A stretch of DNA of 64,000 nt from Rhodophyticola porphyridii (GTDB lineage Bacteria > Pseudomonadota > Alphaproteobacteria > Rhodobacterales > Rhodobacteraceae), in the NCBI RefSeq assembly GCF_003688285.1, contig NZ_RCNT01000004.1:186001-250000 (forward strand). The letters are read 5' to 3'. Numbering within the stretch: position 1 is the first letter of the stretch; each line of letters begins with the position of its first letter. Made by a program: the position numbers and the translations under genes. This document shows positions 15,148 through 23,674 of this stretch, one piece after another. A model generated the notes under the pieces. That model ran no database searches and had not been told where the DNA came from. It saw only the letters and a program-made list of their open reading frames with translations.

Positions 15148-15952
15148 GCCCGGCGCGCACCGCCGTTTCGCAGGCCAGCGCCAGCGCCTTGCGGTCCGGC
15201 ATGTCGGCCACCGCAATATCCGGGTGGTAGATCACCTCCACCCGCCCGTGGGCCCGCGTCGCCAGCATTCTCAGCAGGTTCGGTCCAAAGCCCATATCGC
15301 CCCACCAGCCATAGAATTGCGGTGCCTCGCCCGCCGGGGCGACATAGCGCAAGGTGACCGGCTGGATATGCAGGATGTCGCGCAGCCGGTCGGCCTGGAA
15401 GGCCGCGAAAAGCGTCGATTTGAAATCAAGCACGCGCTGCCCGTCGGTGCTGGTGCCTTCCGGAAAGAACAGCAGCCTGTGACCGGCGGCCAGACGATCC
15501 TCGAAAAGCGCCTGTTGTGCCCGTGCCTCCCCCCTGCGGCGATTGATGAAAAGCGTTCCCGTCCCGCGCGCCAGCCAGCCGATGCCACCCCAGCCGCGAA
15601 CCTCGGATTTCGCCACGAAGTAAAGCCGCTTGTTTGCGTTCAGAACGAAGATATCCAGCCAACTGACATGGTTGGACACGAAAGCGCCGCGCGCGTGCAT
15701 CGGCGTGCCGATCACCTGTCGCCGCAGACCCAGTATCCGGCATGCCCAGATGCAGACGAATTGCGTGATCCACGGGGTGATAGGCCGATCCATCCCCCAG
15801 ATCGGCGCTTCCACAAGCCGCAGCAAAAGGAGCAGGGGAAAACAGACCGCCAGAAGCAGCAAAAGGGCCCCGCCGCGCAGTCCCACGCGCAGCCACCCGG
15901 CCGGACCGATGGGTGGGTCCTTCGGCGGGGGCACCCCGGCCCAGGTGATCAC
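15119..15952 (-). CDS. olsA: Lyso-ornithine lipid O-acyltransferase (PlsC family)
   Basis: A 277-residue membrane-associated acyltransferase. The PlsC motifs are H-x4-D (His95 to Asp100, NHVSWLD) and FPEGTS at 163-168, with a hydrophobic segment at about residues 28-48. The position directly after the OlsB-like gene, with a 4-base GTGA overlap (GTG start 15950-15952), supports assignment as OlsA, which adds the second acyl chain of ornithine lipid; a plain 1-acylglycerol-3-phosphate acyltransferase is the alternative. Its 3' end overlaps the convergent ThiE-like gene by 29 bases. Confidence 0.85.
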   Translation of the reverse strand: MITWAGVPPPKDPPIGPAGWLRVGLRGGALLLLLAVCFPLLLLLRLVEAPIWGMDRPITPWITQFVCIWACRILGLRRQVIGTPMHARGAFVSNHVSWLDIFVLNANKRLYFVAKSEVRGWGGIGWLARGTGTLFINRRRGEARAQQALFEDRLAAGHRLLFFPEGTSTDGQRVLDFKSTLFAAFQADRLRDILHIQPVTLRYVAPAGEAPQFYGWWGDMGFGPNLLRMLATRAHGRVEVIYHPDIAVADMPDRKALALACETAVRAGLSEAARSAG

Positions 15953-16722
15953 GCGACCGCTCCGCGAGTGTAGATATCGCGGTGCCGGGCCGACATCCGG
16001 CCCGTGTCCAGCACCAGACAGATGTCGATGCAGTTGAAGGGCCGGTCGATGAACGCCCCCTCCCCCACGAAGCCGCCCAGACGCAGATAGGCCTTGATCA
16101 GCGCCGGGATCTCGCGGGTGGCGGCGGGCCGGTCCAGATCCGCCTCCGCCATCAGATCCATGCGCTGGAACGCCGCCGCTCTGGCACGCACGCGCAACTC
16201 CGCCGGGGCCAGATGACGGTGATGCAGAAAAGACAGGGGCTGCGCCAGCGGCGCGGGGTCGGTTCCGTGAAACGACGCGACCCCGAACATCACTTCGATC
16301 CCGTGATCGGCCACATAGGCCGCCAGCCCGTTCCAGAGATGCATCAGCGCCGTGCCGCCGCGATACTCCCGATGGACGCAGGAGCGCCCAAGCTCCAACA
16401 GCCGCCGACCCGAGGATTTGAGCGGGTCCAGATCGTACTCGTCCTCGGAATAGAACTGGCCCGCCGCCCGCGCCTGATCCGAGCGCATCACCCGGTAGAC
16501 ACCGACGACCTTGTCATCGCGGGGGCGGCGGTGATCCAGAAGCAGCAGATGGTCGAAATGGGGGTCGAACCGGTCCCGCTCCAGCCGCGCCGCGTGATCG
16601 ACAAGCGCCCCGTCGCCGCCAAGTTCGGCCACGAACACCTCATATCTCAGGCGTTGCGCGGCCCGCATATCGGCCGTGTCCTGCGCAAGACGCAGCTCAA
16701 AATGGCCATCATCGATCTGCAT
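15949..16722 (-). CDS. olsB: L-ornithine N(alpha)-acyltransferase (OlsB, GNAT-like)
   Basis: A 257-residue acyltransferase that would transfer a 3-hydroxyacyl group from ACP to ornithine, the first step of ornithine-lipid synthesis. Family segments include LRYEVFVAELGG (about residues 24-35), RLLELGRSCVHREYRGG (about 105-121) and FGVASFHGTDP (about 145-155). The usual length is 250-300 residues. ATG 16720-16722 follows GAGGAGAGGC, a good ribosome binding site; the frame continues to 16776 without similarity. Ornithine lipids are membrane components important under phosphate limitation. Confidence 0.87.
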   Translation of the reverse strand: MQIDDGHFELRLAQDTADMRAAQRLRYEVFVAELGGDGALVDHAARLERDRFDPHFDHLLLLDHRRPRDDKVVGVYRVMRSDQARAAGQFYSEDEYDLDPLKSSGRRLLELGRSCVHREYRGGTALMHLWNGLAAYVADHGIEVMFGVASFHGTDPAPLAQPLSFLHHRHLAPAELRVRARAAAFQRMDLMAEADLDRPAATREIPALIKAYLRLGGFVGEGAFIDRPFNCIDICLVLDTGRMSARHRDIYTRGAVA

Positions 16723-16818
16723 GCCTCTCCTCACAGCGTCCCGGGCGCGGTTTACCAAAGCCCCGCTTGAACGCAAGCATCCGCCGTGATCGGCGCTTTG
16801 CCGCCGAGCCGGATGGTG

Positions 16819-16834
16819 TTAGCGTTCCATTAAC
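16819..16834. promoter_or_regulatory. CtrA-like box upstream of olsB
   Basis: TTAG, 7 bases, TTAAC. It differs at one position from the CtrA consensus TTAA-N7-TTAA(C). It lies about 97-112 bases upstream of the olsB start and 36 bases beyond the 3' end of the DUF3553 gene. Confidence 0.35.
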
Positions 16835-16869
16835 CAGGCGGTTTCTAGAGTGCCGGTTGCCGCCGGATT

Positions 16870-17055
16870 TCAGGAAAGGATGTCGATGACCAGCCCCACA
16901 TGTGCGCCATCAATCACGACCTTTCCCTCATGTTCGAAATTCACCGTGATCTTGCCGCCGATATTGGACTGTACCTGCCCCAGGCCCCAATCGGGACGGT
17001 CGGGGTGGCGCACCAGCATTCCGGGCTCCAGGATTGCGTTCAGATCGTCTGACAT
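16870..17055 (-). CDS. DUF3553 domain protein
   Basis: A 61-residue protein with the short conserved pattern ILEPGMLVRHPDRPDWGLGQVQ followed by a KITVNFEHEGK segment. This matches the DUF3553 family, small alphaproteobacterial proteins whose beta-rich pattern resembles the CarD/UvrD-type Tudor-like domains; the function is unknown. ATG 17053-17055. Its start is only 15 bases from the chpT start on the other strand, so each promoter must lie inside the neighbour's coding region. Confidence 0.8.
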   Translation of the reverse strand: MSDDLNAILEPGMLVRHPDRPDWGLGQVQSNIGGKITVNFEHEGKVVIDGAHVGLVIDILS

Positions 17056-17070
17056 ATCGAGGCTCCGCTG

Positions 17071-17682
17071 ATGGATGACAGAAAGATGTTTCCGCCCGAG
17101 GATCTGGCCGCACTGGTCGGCTCGCGGCTCTGCCATGATCTGGTCAACCCGCTCGGCGCGATCGGGAACGGCGTCGAGCTTCTGGCCATGACAGGCAGCG
17201 CCGATGGACCGGAGATGGCGCTGATCGGCGATGCGGTCAAGGATGCACAGGCGCGGATCAGGTTCTTTCGCATCGCCTTCGGCGCGGCGGGAGCAGAGCA
17301 GGAGATCAGCCGGCGCGAAACCGACGAGATCTTGACGGCGCTTTTCGCCACAGGCCGCCTGCGGGTCACATGGCACCCGGACACCGCTTTGCCCCGGATC
17401 GATGTGAAACTGGCGTTTCTGATGCTGAATTGCGCCGAAACCGCCCTGCCCATGGGCGGCACCGTCGAGATCCGACGGCGCGATGCGCGACTGGAACTGA
17501 TCGCGGAAGGCCCGCGCGTCAACGCGGACCGGGCCCTTTGGCAATTGCTGGAACTTCCGGGCCAGACGACCGATGTGCGCGCCGCCGAGGTCCAGTTTCC
17601 ACTGTTGCGCGACACAGCCTTCGGCGTCGGGCGTGCACCCAGCGTGACCATCGGCGATGCCGGACTGACGATCACCCTTTAG
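17071..17682 (+). CDS. chpT: Histidine phosphotransferase ChpT
   Basis: A 203-residue protein. The motif [21 protein letters not shown] at residues 18-38 carries the phospho-accepting His22 in an H-D-L-x-N/S-P pattern, followed by a degenerate ATPase-like C-terminal domain. In Caulobacter ChpT passes phosphate from the hybrid kinase CckA to CtrA and CpdR; in Rhodobacteraceae this relay controls motility, gene-transfer agents and cell division. GAGG lies 8 bases before ATG 17071. The 3' end overlaps the convergent gamma carbonic anhydrase gene by 4 bases. Confidence 0.88.
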   Translation: MDDRKMFPPEDLAALVGSRLCHDLVNPLGAIGNGVELLAMTGSADGPEMALIGDAVKDAQARIRFFRIAFGAAGAEQEISRRETDEILTALFATGRLRVTWHPDTALPRIDVKLAFLMLNCAETALPMGGTVEIRRRDARLELIAEGPRVNADRALWQLLELPGQTTDVRAAEVQFPLLRDTAFGVGRAPSVTIGDAGLTITL

Positions 17683-18200
17683 CCAAGCCGGGCCAGTCCG
17701 GCGCGGAAACGCCGCATGTTCTGCCGGTAATGCGCGGCGGAGGCCAGAAGACCTGCACGCGCCGCGTCATCCAGCTCCCGCACGACCTTTCCGGGTGCGC
17801 CCATCAGAAGGCTGCCATCGGGAATGGTCTTGCCTTCGGTCACCAGCGCGCCGGCACCGATCAGGCAACCCTTGCCTATCACCGCGCCATTCAGCACCGT
17901 GGCGCCCATCCCGATCAGGCTGCCATCGCCGATGGTGCAGCCATGCAGCATGGCCTTGTGTCCGATGGTGCAATCCGCGCCGATGCGCAGCGGGCAGCCC
18001 GGATCGGTGTGAAACACGCAGTTTTCCTGAACATTGGATCCCGCGCCGACCCGGATTTCCTCGTTATCGCCGCGCAGGGTACACCCGAACCAGATGCTGG
18101 CCCCCGCCTCCAGAACCACCCGCCCGATCACATTGGCGTCCGGCGCGATCCAGGTGTCTTCGGCGATCTCCGGGGTGATCCCGTCCAGCGAATAGATCAT
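17679..18200 (-). CDS. Gamma carbonic anhydrase-like hexapeptide-repeat protein
   Basis: A 173-residue left-handed beta-helix protein. Hexapeptide repeats run from about residue 12 to 135 (for example [15 protein letters not shown] and [14 protein letters not shown]), and the gamma-CA pattern with metal-ligand histidines is visible ([16 protein letters not shown]). A trimeric zinc or iron enzyme is expected; activity of this subgroup (YrdA/CaiE-like) is often unproven. ATG 18198-18200 overlaps the gmk stop by 4 bases, so it is cotranscribed with gmk. Confidence 0.88.
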   Translation of the reverse strand: MIYSLDGITPEIAEDTWIAPDANVIGRVVLEAGASIWFGCTLRGDNEEIRVGAGSNVQENCVFHTDPGCPLRIGADCTIGHKAMLHGCTIGDGSLIGMGATVLNGAVIGKGCLIGAGALVTEGKTIPDGSLLMGAPGKVVRELDDAARAGLLASAAHYRQNMRRFRAGLARLG

Positions 18201-18847
18201 GTCATCCCCTCCTCGAACTGGTCGTGCAGCATCCGCACATGGCCCTGAAGGCCCGGCTGCTGCGCCTGTTTCAGCCGCTCGGCCTCCACGATCTGCTTCA
18301 GCCGGGCCTCGGTCCTGTCCAGATCGTCGTTGATCAGCACGTAGTCATAGCCGTCCCAGTGGCTGATTTCGTCCCAGCTTTTCTGCATCCGCTTGGCGAT
18401 GGTCTCGGGCGTGTCCTGCCCGCGCGCCTCAAGGCGCCGTCTCAACTCGTCGATGGAGGGCGGGAGAATAAAGATCGACAGAACGTGATCGCGAAGCGCG
18501 CTGGTCTTGATCTGTTGCGCCCCCTGCCAGTCGATATCGAACAGGACGTCACGCCCCGCCTCAATGGCCTCGGCCACCGGCGCGACCGGGCTGCCGTAGA
18601 AATTGCCGAAGACGAAGGCATGTTCCAGCATCGCGTTCTCGGCGACCATCTTCTTGAACGCCGCCTCGCTGAGGAAATGATAATGCTCGCCATCGACCTC
18701 TCCCGGCCGCGGGGGCCGGGTCGTGGCGGAGACCGAGAAGCTCAGCGACGGGTCCCAGTCCATCAGCCGGCGCGCCAGGGTCGATTTGCCCGCGCCGGAG
18801 GGCGACGACAGGATGATCAGCAATCCGCGGCGGGTCTGGGGGGCCAT
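18197..18847 (-). CDS. gmk: Guanylate kinase
   Basis: A 216-residue nucleotide kinase (GMP to GDP). The P-loop [10 protein letters not shown] is at residues 14-23, followed by [21 protein letters not shown], the GMP-binding region. The usual length is about 200-215. ATG 18845-18847 lies 4 bases after the yicC stop; the frame extends upstream to 18889, overlapping yicC, with no similarity. The yicC-gmk order is widely conserved. Confidence 0.96.
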   Translation of the reverse strand: MAPQTRRGLLIILSSPSGAGKSTLARRLMDWDPSLSFSVSATTRPPRPGEVDGEHYHFLSEAAFKKMVAENAMLEHAFVFGNFYGSPVAPVAEAIEAGRDVLFDIDWQGAQQIKTSALRDHVLSIFILPPSIDELRRRLEARGQDTPETIAKRMQKSWDEISHWDGYDYVLINDDLDRTEARLKQIVEAERLKQAQQPGLQGHVRMLHDQFEEGMT

Positions 18848-18851
18848 CCGG

Positions 18852-19739
18852 CTACTCCACGTTCTGAACTTGCTCGCGCATCTGATCAATCCGCACTTTC
18901 AGGTCAAGGCCGATCCGTGTCAGTTCCGTATCGGAAGATTTGGAACACAGCGTATTGGCCTCGCGGTTGAACTCCTGCATCAGGAAATCAAGCTTGCGGC
19001 CCACCGGCCCCTCGGCGCCCAGCAGATCGCGCGCCGCGGTGACATGGGCGCGCAGCCGGTCGATCTCCTCGGTCACGTCGGCTTTCACCGCCAACAGCGC
19101 CAGCTCCTGCGCCAACCGCGCGCTATCGACAGCCTCGGCCGCCTCGATCAGCTTGGCAACATTGGCGCGGAACGCGTCCGCGATGGCATCCTGGCGGGCC
19201 GCGGCGCGCGCGGCTGAGGCCTCCACCAGCGTGGCTATCTCGTCCAACTGCCGGTCCAGCACGCCCTTCAACGCGGCCCCTTCGGCGGCGCGCATCTCCT
19301 GAAACGCGGCCAGAAGCCGTTCGAAATCGTCCAGAAACACACGGGCTTCGGGCGGATCGGGCTCGGCGCCCCGGCCATCGAAAACGCCCGGCATCGCCAG
19401 AATATCGGCCGGGCGCGGCGCGGCCACGACGATGCCCGCCGCCTCAGCGGCACGGGTGGCCTGCGCCATGGCGGCAAGCGCGGCCTGCAGCGCGGCTTCA
19501 TCGACCGATTGCGCCGTCGATCCGGCAGTCCGGGCCAGCCTGAGCGTCAGGTTGATGTTGCCGCGCCCCAGGGCCTTGCTCATCCGGTCCCGCAAGGGCG
19601 CCTCCAGCGCGCCCATCCGGTCGGGCAGCCGCAGCCGCAGATCCAACCCCTTGGCATTCACGCCCCGCATTTCCCAGGACCAGACCAGCCCCGGAGCGGA
19701 CCCTTCGCGGGCCGCGTATCCCGTCATCGAGTTAACCAT
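18852..19739 (-). CDS. yicC: YicC/YloC-type endoribonuclease
   Basis: A 295-residue protein starting [13 protein letters not shown], the N-terminal signature of the YicC family (SMTGYA), and ending in the conserved [19 protein letters not shown] region with a C-terminal [16 protein letters not shown] helix. YicC proteins are metal-dependent endoribonucleases implicated in small-RNA and mRNA decay. ATG 19737-19739. A CtrA-type box lies 42-56 bases upstream. The gene leads the yicC-gmk-gamma-CA operon. Confidence 0.93.
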   Translation of the reverse strand: MVNSMTGYAAREGSAPGLVWSWEMRGVNAKGLDLRLRLPDRMGALEAPLRDRMSKALGRGNINLTLRLARTAGSTAQSVDEAALQAALAAMAQATRAAEAAGIVVAAPRPADILAMPGVFDGRGAEPDPPEARVFLDDFERLLAAFQEMRAAEGAALKGVLDRQLDEIATLVEASAARAAARQDAIADAFRANVAKLIEAAEAVDSARLAQELALLAVKADVTEEIDRLRAHVTAARDLLGAEGPVGRKLDFLMQEFNREANTLCSKSSDTELTRIGLDLKVRIDQMREQVQNVE

Positions 19740-19780
19740 TTAAGAATTTACCCCCATGCAGGTCGCATTCTATTCAGTTA

Positions 19781-19795
19781 TTAAGAAATGGTTAA
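19781..19795. promoter_or_regulatory. CtrA box (TTAA-N7-TTAA) between yicC and the PAS gene
   Basis: TTAA at 19781-19784, GAAATGG, TTAA at 19792-19795: an exact match to the CtrA full-site core. A plausible -10 (TAACAT, 19814-19819) follows on the plus strand at 18 bases, as in CtrA-activated promoters, pointing to the PAS gene. Further TTAA half-sites occur at 19732 and 19740, and GTTAAC at 19812. Confidence 0.6.
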
Positions 19796-19939
19796 GTATT
19801 ACGCGGCTAGCGTTAACATATTCGATGTCAGCATCACAACGCGCTCATCCCTGCGGCCTTCGCCGAAATGCGCATGACCCGATCACGGATGCAGCAGCGG
19901 CGGCCCGAATGCGGTAGCACCCGGCAACGCAAGGACAGC

Positions 19940-20569
19940 ATGACCTACCCGATTATCAGAGATGTCATCACCTACTGGGACCGTCTGCGGGCAGACCGTG
20001 ACATGCCGGATCGGGTAGAGATCGATCCACGCGAAATCTGCGATCTGCTCAGCTACATGTTCATCCTCGATCGCACCCGCCCCGGTGTCGTGCGGTTCCG
20101 CCTGTCCGGCACCCATCTGAACGAACTGATGGGGATGGAGGTACGCGGCATGCCGGTGCGGGCCCTGTTCGAATTGCCGGAACGCGAGCGCTTGATGACA
20201 AATGTGGAACGCGTCTTTGCCGGGCCCGCAGCCGTGCATCTGCATCTTGAGGCCGGCGGCCATGGCCGCTCTGCGCTGACGGGCCGGATGGTTCTGCTGC
20301 CGCTTCGCGGCACCGACGATACGATCAGCCGCGCGCTCGGCGTACTCACCACCGATGGGCTGATCGGGCAGCCGCCGCGGCGGTTCCGTGTCGCGCGGGC
20401 CGATGCCACGCCGCTCCTGTCCGGCAAGGCGGTTCTGGACGCGGTCTTCGACGCGGATCGGAAAAACCGGGGATTGGCGGAAGCCGCGGAACCGTTCCGG
20501 GGGGCCGGACCGCGCCACACGCCTGGAAAGCGGCCAAGGCTCTACGTCGTGAAGGGCGGCAAGCCATAG
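19940..20569 (+). CDS. PAS domain protein (PAS_5-like)
   Basis: A 209-residue soluble protein. Residues about 5-130 show the PAS_5 pattern of alphaproteobacteria: a WDRLRADRDMPDRVEIDPREI start, then LLSYMFILDR, VRFRLSGTHLNELMG and a MVLLPLRG strand. The C-terminal 70 residues are basic and low in predicted structure. No output domain is present. The ligand and role are unknown; several such proteins belong to CtrA-linked regulons in this group, and the CtrA box upstream fits. ATG 19940 follows AAGGACAGC; an upstream in-frame start at 19868 is basic and less likely. Confidence 0.78.
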   Translation: MTYPIIRDVITYWDRLRADRDMPDRVEIDPREICDLLSYMFILDRTRPGVVRFRLSGTHLNELMGMEVRGMPVRALFELPERERLMTNVERVFAGPAAVHLHLEAGGHGRSALTGRMVLLPLRGTDDTISRALGVLTTDGLIGQPPRRFRVARADATPLLSGKAVLDAVFDADRKNRGLAEAAEPFRGAGPRHTPGKRPRLYVVKGGKP

Positions 20570-20638
20570 TCGCGACGCATAAGGCCATTAACCAATATGT
20601 CGGACCGATCGCCGGAAACATGTTTAACAACGCCGCCC

Positions 20639-20668
20639 GTCCAGACCCCTGATCCGCGGGGTCCGGAC
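20639..20668 (+). terminator. Terminator hairpin after the PAS gene
   Basis: GTCCAGACCCC (20639-20649) pairs with GGGGTCCGGAC (20658-20668), 11 bp with one mismatch and an 8-base loop, followed by GTGGTTTT on the plus strand. It lies between convergent genes and may serve both. Confidence 0.65.
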
Positions 20669-20698
20669 GTGGTTTTCAGCCGAGCGGCGGCGCAGGCC

Positions 20699-22072
20699 CT
20701 AGCCCACCGCGCGGGTCGCCTCACGTCCGGCCGAAAGCTCCTCGGCCACCAGAAAGGCCAGTTCCAGCGACTGGCTGGCATTCAGGCGCGGATCGCAGGC
20801 GGTGTGATAGCGCGACGACAGATCCTCGTCAGTCACCGCCCGGACCCCTCCGGTGCACTCGGTCACGTCCTTGCCCGTCATCTCGAAATGGACCCCGCCC
20901 GGCACCGTACCCTCGGCCCGGTGGATGGCGAAAAACTCCTGAACCTCGCGCAGCACTCTGTCGAAGGGCCGGGTCTTGTAGCCGCTGGCGGACTTGATCG
21001 TGTTGCCATGCATCGGATCGCAGCACCAAACGACATTGGCGCCCTCTTCCCGAACGGTTCTGATCAGCCGCGGCAGATGATCGGCCACGCTGCCGGCGCC
21101 GAATCGCGCGATCAGGGTCAGACGCCCGGCCTCGTTTTCCGGGTTCAGCCGCGCCATCAGCAGTTTCAGATCCTCGGGCGTCGTCGTCGGTCCGCATTTC
21201 AGGCCGACCGGATTCTGCACGCCGCGGGCAAATTCCACATGCGCGCCATCGGGCTGGCGCGTCCGGTCGCCGATCCAGATCATGTGCCCCGATCCGGCAA
21301 TCGGAAGACCGCTGGTGGAATCGATCCGGGCCAGAGCCTCTTCGTATTCCAGAAGCAAAGCCTCGTGCGAGGTATAGAAATCGACCGTCGACAGCTCATG
21401 ATTGGTGTCCGAGGTCAGGCCCGCCGCGGTCATGAAATCCAGACTGTCCTGAATCCGCCCCGCCATATCGCGGTAGCGTTCGGCATCGTCCCCGTCGGTG
21501 AAGCCGAGCGTCCAGGAATGCACGCGGTGGATATCGGCGAACCCGCCGGTCGAAAACGCGCGCAGCAGGTTCAGCGACGCCGCCGCCTGGGTGTAGGCCT
21601 GCAACATCCGGCTCGGGTCCGGGTTTCGCGCCTCGGGCGTGAAATCCAGTTCGTTGATGATATCGCCGCGGTAACTGGGCAGTTCGACGCCGTTCTTCAC
21701 TTCGGTCGGGGCGGAGCGCGGCTTGGCGAACTGACCGGCCATCCGGCCCACCTTCACCACCGGAACCTTGGCGCCGTAGGTCAGCACCATCGCCATCTGA
21801 AGCATCACCTTGAACGTGTCGCGGATCGCATCGGCGCTGAACTCGGCAAAGCTTTCGGCGCAGTCCCCGCCCTGCAGCAGAAATGCCTCGCCACGGGCCA
21901 CGGCGCCAAGCTCGGCCTTCAGCCGCCGGGCCTCTCCGGCAAAAACCAGCGGCGGGTACTTTGCAAGCTGCGCCTCGACGACGGCCAGCGCCGCCTGATC
22001 GGGATAGTCGGGCATCTGCACCCGCGGTTTCGCGCGCCAGTCCGATTTGCTCCAGCTTTTTGCCGCTGTCAT
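20699..22072 (-). CDS. 3-deoxy-7-phosphoheptulonate synthase, class II
   Basis: A 457-residue plant/Mycobacterium-type (class II) DAHP synthase, which condenses phosphoenolpyruvate and erythrose-4-phosphate at the entry of the shikimate pathway. Family segments include the start [28 protein letters not shown] (about residues 79-87), [27 protein letters not shown] split across 215-245, [10 protein letters not shown] (about 345-355) and the ending [21 protein letters not shown] 22070-22072 fits the usual N-terminus; an in-frame extension to 22129 does not. Divergent from the GlxA-type regulator. aroB and aroK are also in the window, 35 kb away. Confidence 0.95.
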   Translation of the reverse strand: MTAAKSWSKSDWRAKPRVQMPDYPDQAALAVVEAQLAKYPPLVFAGEARRLKAELGAVARGEAFLLQGGDCAESFAEFSADAIRDTFKVMLQMAMVLTYGAKVPVVKVGRMAGQFAKPRSAPTEVKNGVELPSYRGDIINELDFTPEARNPDPSRMLQAYTQAAASLNLLRAFSTGGFADIHRVHSWTLGFTDGDDAERYRDMAGRIQDSLDFMTAAGLTSDTNHELSTVDFYTSHEALLLEYEEALARIDSTSGLPIAGSGHMIWIGDRTRQPDGAHVEFARGVQNPVGLKCGPTTTPEDLKLLMARLNPENEAGRLTLIARFGAGSVADHLPRLIRTVREEGANVVWCCDPMHGNTIKSASGYKTRPFDRVLREVQEFFAIHRAEGTVPGGVHFEMTGKDVTECTGGVRAVTDEDLSSRYHTACDPRLNASQSLELAFLVAEELSAGREATRAVG

Positions 22073-22241
22073 GACAGCCTCCTTTGAAAACACGGCTCCG
22101 CTTATAGGGGCGACCGGCCTGGCATCCAATGGTCTATTTTAAGGTTACCGGGGATTGCCACGGATGGAAAATGATGGTTTCGCTACCAGACCGGGTTTCA
22201 TTGGCATGGTATCCGGTCGGGAGGAAAGAAAGGACCGGCGC

Positions 22242-23231
22242 ATGGCCAGCCTGAAGAACGGCGTGCCGAGCCAGCCGAAACGCTATGTGTTCGTGCTGCT
22301 TGACCAGTTCACGATGCTTTGCTTTTCCTGCGCAGTCGAGGCGCTGCGCATCGCCAACCGCATGGCCGGCGAGCAGCTCTATGACTGGTCGCTCGCCGGA
22401 GAGGGCGGCGAGATCGCCTATTGCAGCGCCGGGATCGGCTACAAGCTCGATCACGATCTGGAGGAGGTGGGGCGCGACGACACCGTCCTGCTCTGCGGCG
22501 GGATCGACGTGCAGGCCGCCACCACCAAACGGCTGCTGAACTGGCTTCGGCGGGAGGCGCGCAAGGGCGCCGTCATCGGCGGGCTCTGCACCGCGGGTTA
22601 TACGCTGGCGCGCGCGGGGCTTCTGGATGGCAAACGCGCGACGATCCACTGGGAAAACCAGGACAGTTTCACCGAGGAATTCGAGGATGTGGCGCTGACG
22701 AAATCGGTCTTCGTGATCGACGGCAACCGGATCACCACCGCGGGCGGCACCGCCTCGATCGACCTGATGCTCAAGATCATCGCCACCGATCACGGGGAAG
22801 ACCTTGCCAATCTGGTTGCCGATCAGTTGATCTACACGTCCATCCGCACCGATCAGGACACGCAGCGCCTTTCGATCCCCACCCGCATCGGTGTGCGCCA
22901 CCCCAAGCTAGGGCAGGTGATCCGGATGATGGAGCAGAATATCGAGGACCCGATCAGTCCCTCGGTCCTGGCTTCCGAAGTGGGGATGTCGACGCGCCAG
23001 TTGGAGCGGCTGTTCCGCCGCTATCTCAACCGCTCCCCCAAGCGATACTACATGGAACTCAGGCTGGCCAAGGCGCGCAACCTGCTGATGCAGACCGATA
23101 TGAGCGTGATCAATGTTGCGCTGGCCTGCGGGTTCGCCTCGCCCTCGCATTTCTCGAAATGCTATCGGGCCCATTACGACACCACCCCCTACCGGGAACG
23201 CGGCAGCCACGCGACACGCGAAAAGGTATAG
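22242..23231 (+). CDS. GlxA-family transcriptional regulator (DJ-1/PfpI plus AraC HTH)
   Basis: A 329-residue regulator. Residues about 17-190 form a DJ-1/PfpI-like domain (FVLLDQFTMLCFSCAVEALR; the GLCTAGYTLA nucleophile-elbow region near 125), and residues about 225-320 an AraC-type DNA-binding domain with two helix-turn-helices (SPSVLASEVGMSTRQLERLF and the signature VALACGFASPSHFSKCYR). Relatives such as GbdR, CdhR and ArgR respond to quaternary amines or amino acids; the ligand here is unknown. AAGGA is 7 bases before ATG 22242. Divergent from the DAHP synthase gene. Confidence 0.9.
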   Translation: MASLKNGVPSQPKRYVFVLLDQFTMLCFSCAVEALRIANRMAGEQLYDWSLAGEGGEIAYCSAGIGYKLDHDLEEVGRDDTVLLCGGIDVQAATTKRLLNWLRREARKGAVIGGLCTAGYTLARAGLLDGKRATIHWENQDSFTEEFEDVALTKSVFVIDGNRITTAGGTASIDLMLKIIATDHGEDLANLVADQLIYTSIRTDQDTQRLSIPTRIGVRHPKLGQVIRMMEQNIEDPISPSVLASEVGMSTRQLERLFRRYLNRSPKRYYMELRLAKARNLLMQTDMSVINVALACGFASPSHFSKCYRAHYDTTPYRERGSHATREKV

Positions 23232-23398
23232 CCCCGGCCTGATCCTGACCGGCCTCCCGTCTCCGCTGCCTTGCGGATTGCCTGGCCTGCGGCCCAGGAT
23301 GGGCATCCGCTTTCGTCACGATTGGGCCGTTGCGCCGATCACCGGCCTGCCTTGCCACACCGCCCCGACCGGCCTTCGCAGGTGGCGGACCTGTGATG

Positions 23399-23674
23399 TT
23401 ACGCGCCCGGAACCCGTGCCGCGCGCCCGCCCCGGCGTCTGGCGGCGGGCGACACCTCCAACCCGTCGCGCAGGACCTGGGTCATCGGGTGCGTGTCATG
23501 CGCGGCCCCGTGGCGCTCCAGCAAGGTGGCAATCGCCGCGCGCGGGTCGGGCGCGGACAGGCTCAGCGCCCAGTCCATGAAAATCGACCGGCATTCGGGC
23601 GCGGTGATGCCCTCGATCAGATAGGCCTCGCGGATCAGTCCCTTGGGGTCGTTGATATCGCCCGGTTTGCTCAT
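23399..23674 (-). CDS. Small hypothetical protein translationally coupled to glnE
   Basis: A 91-residue protein, no family recognised. The N-terminal two thirds look folded and mostly helical (PKGLIREAYLIEGITAPECRS, a possible active or metal Cys at about 28, then IFMDWALSL), while the end is basic (RRRGGRAARVPGA). ATG 23672-23674 overlaps the glnE stop by 4 bases. Such tight coupling to the adenylyltransferase gene makes a chance reading frame unlikely, and codon use is like the neighbours. Confidence 0.65.
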   Translation of the reverse strand: MSKPGDINDPKGLIREAYLIEGITAPECRSIFMDWALSLSAPDPRAAIATLLERHGAAHDTHPMTQVLRDGLEVSPAARRRGGRAARVPGA

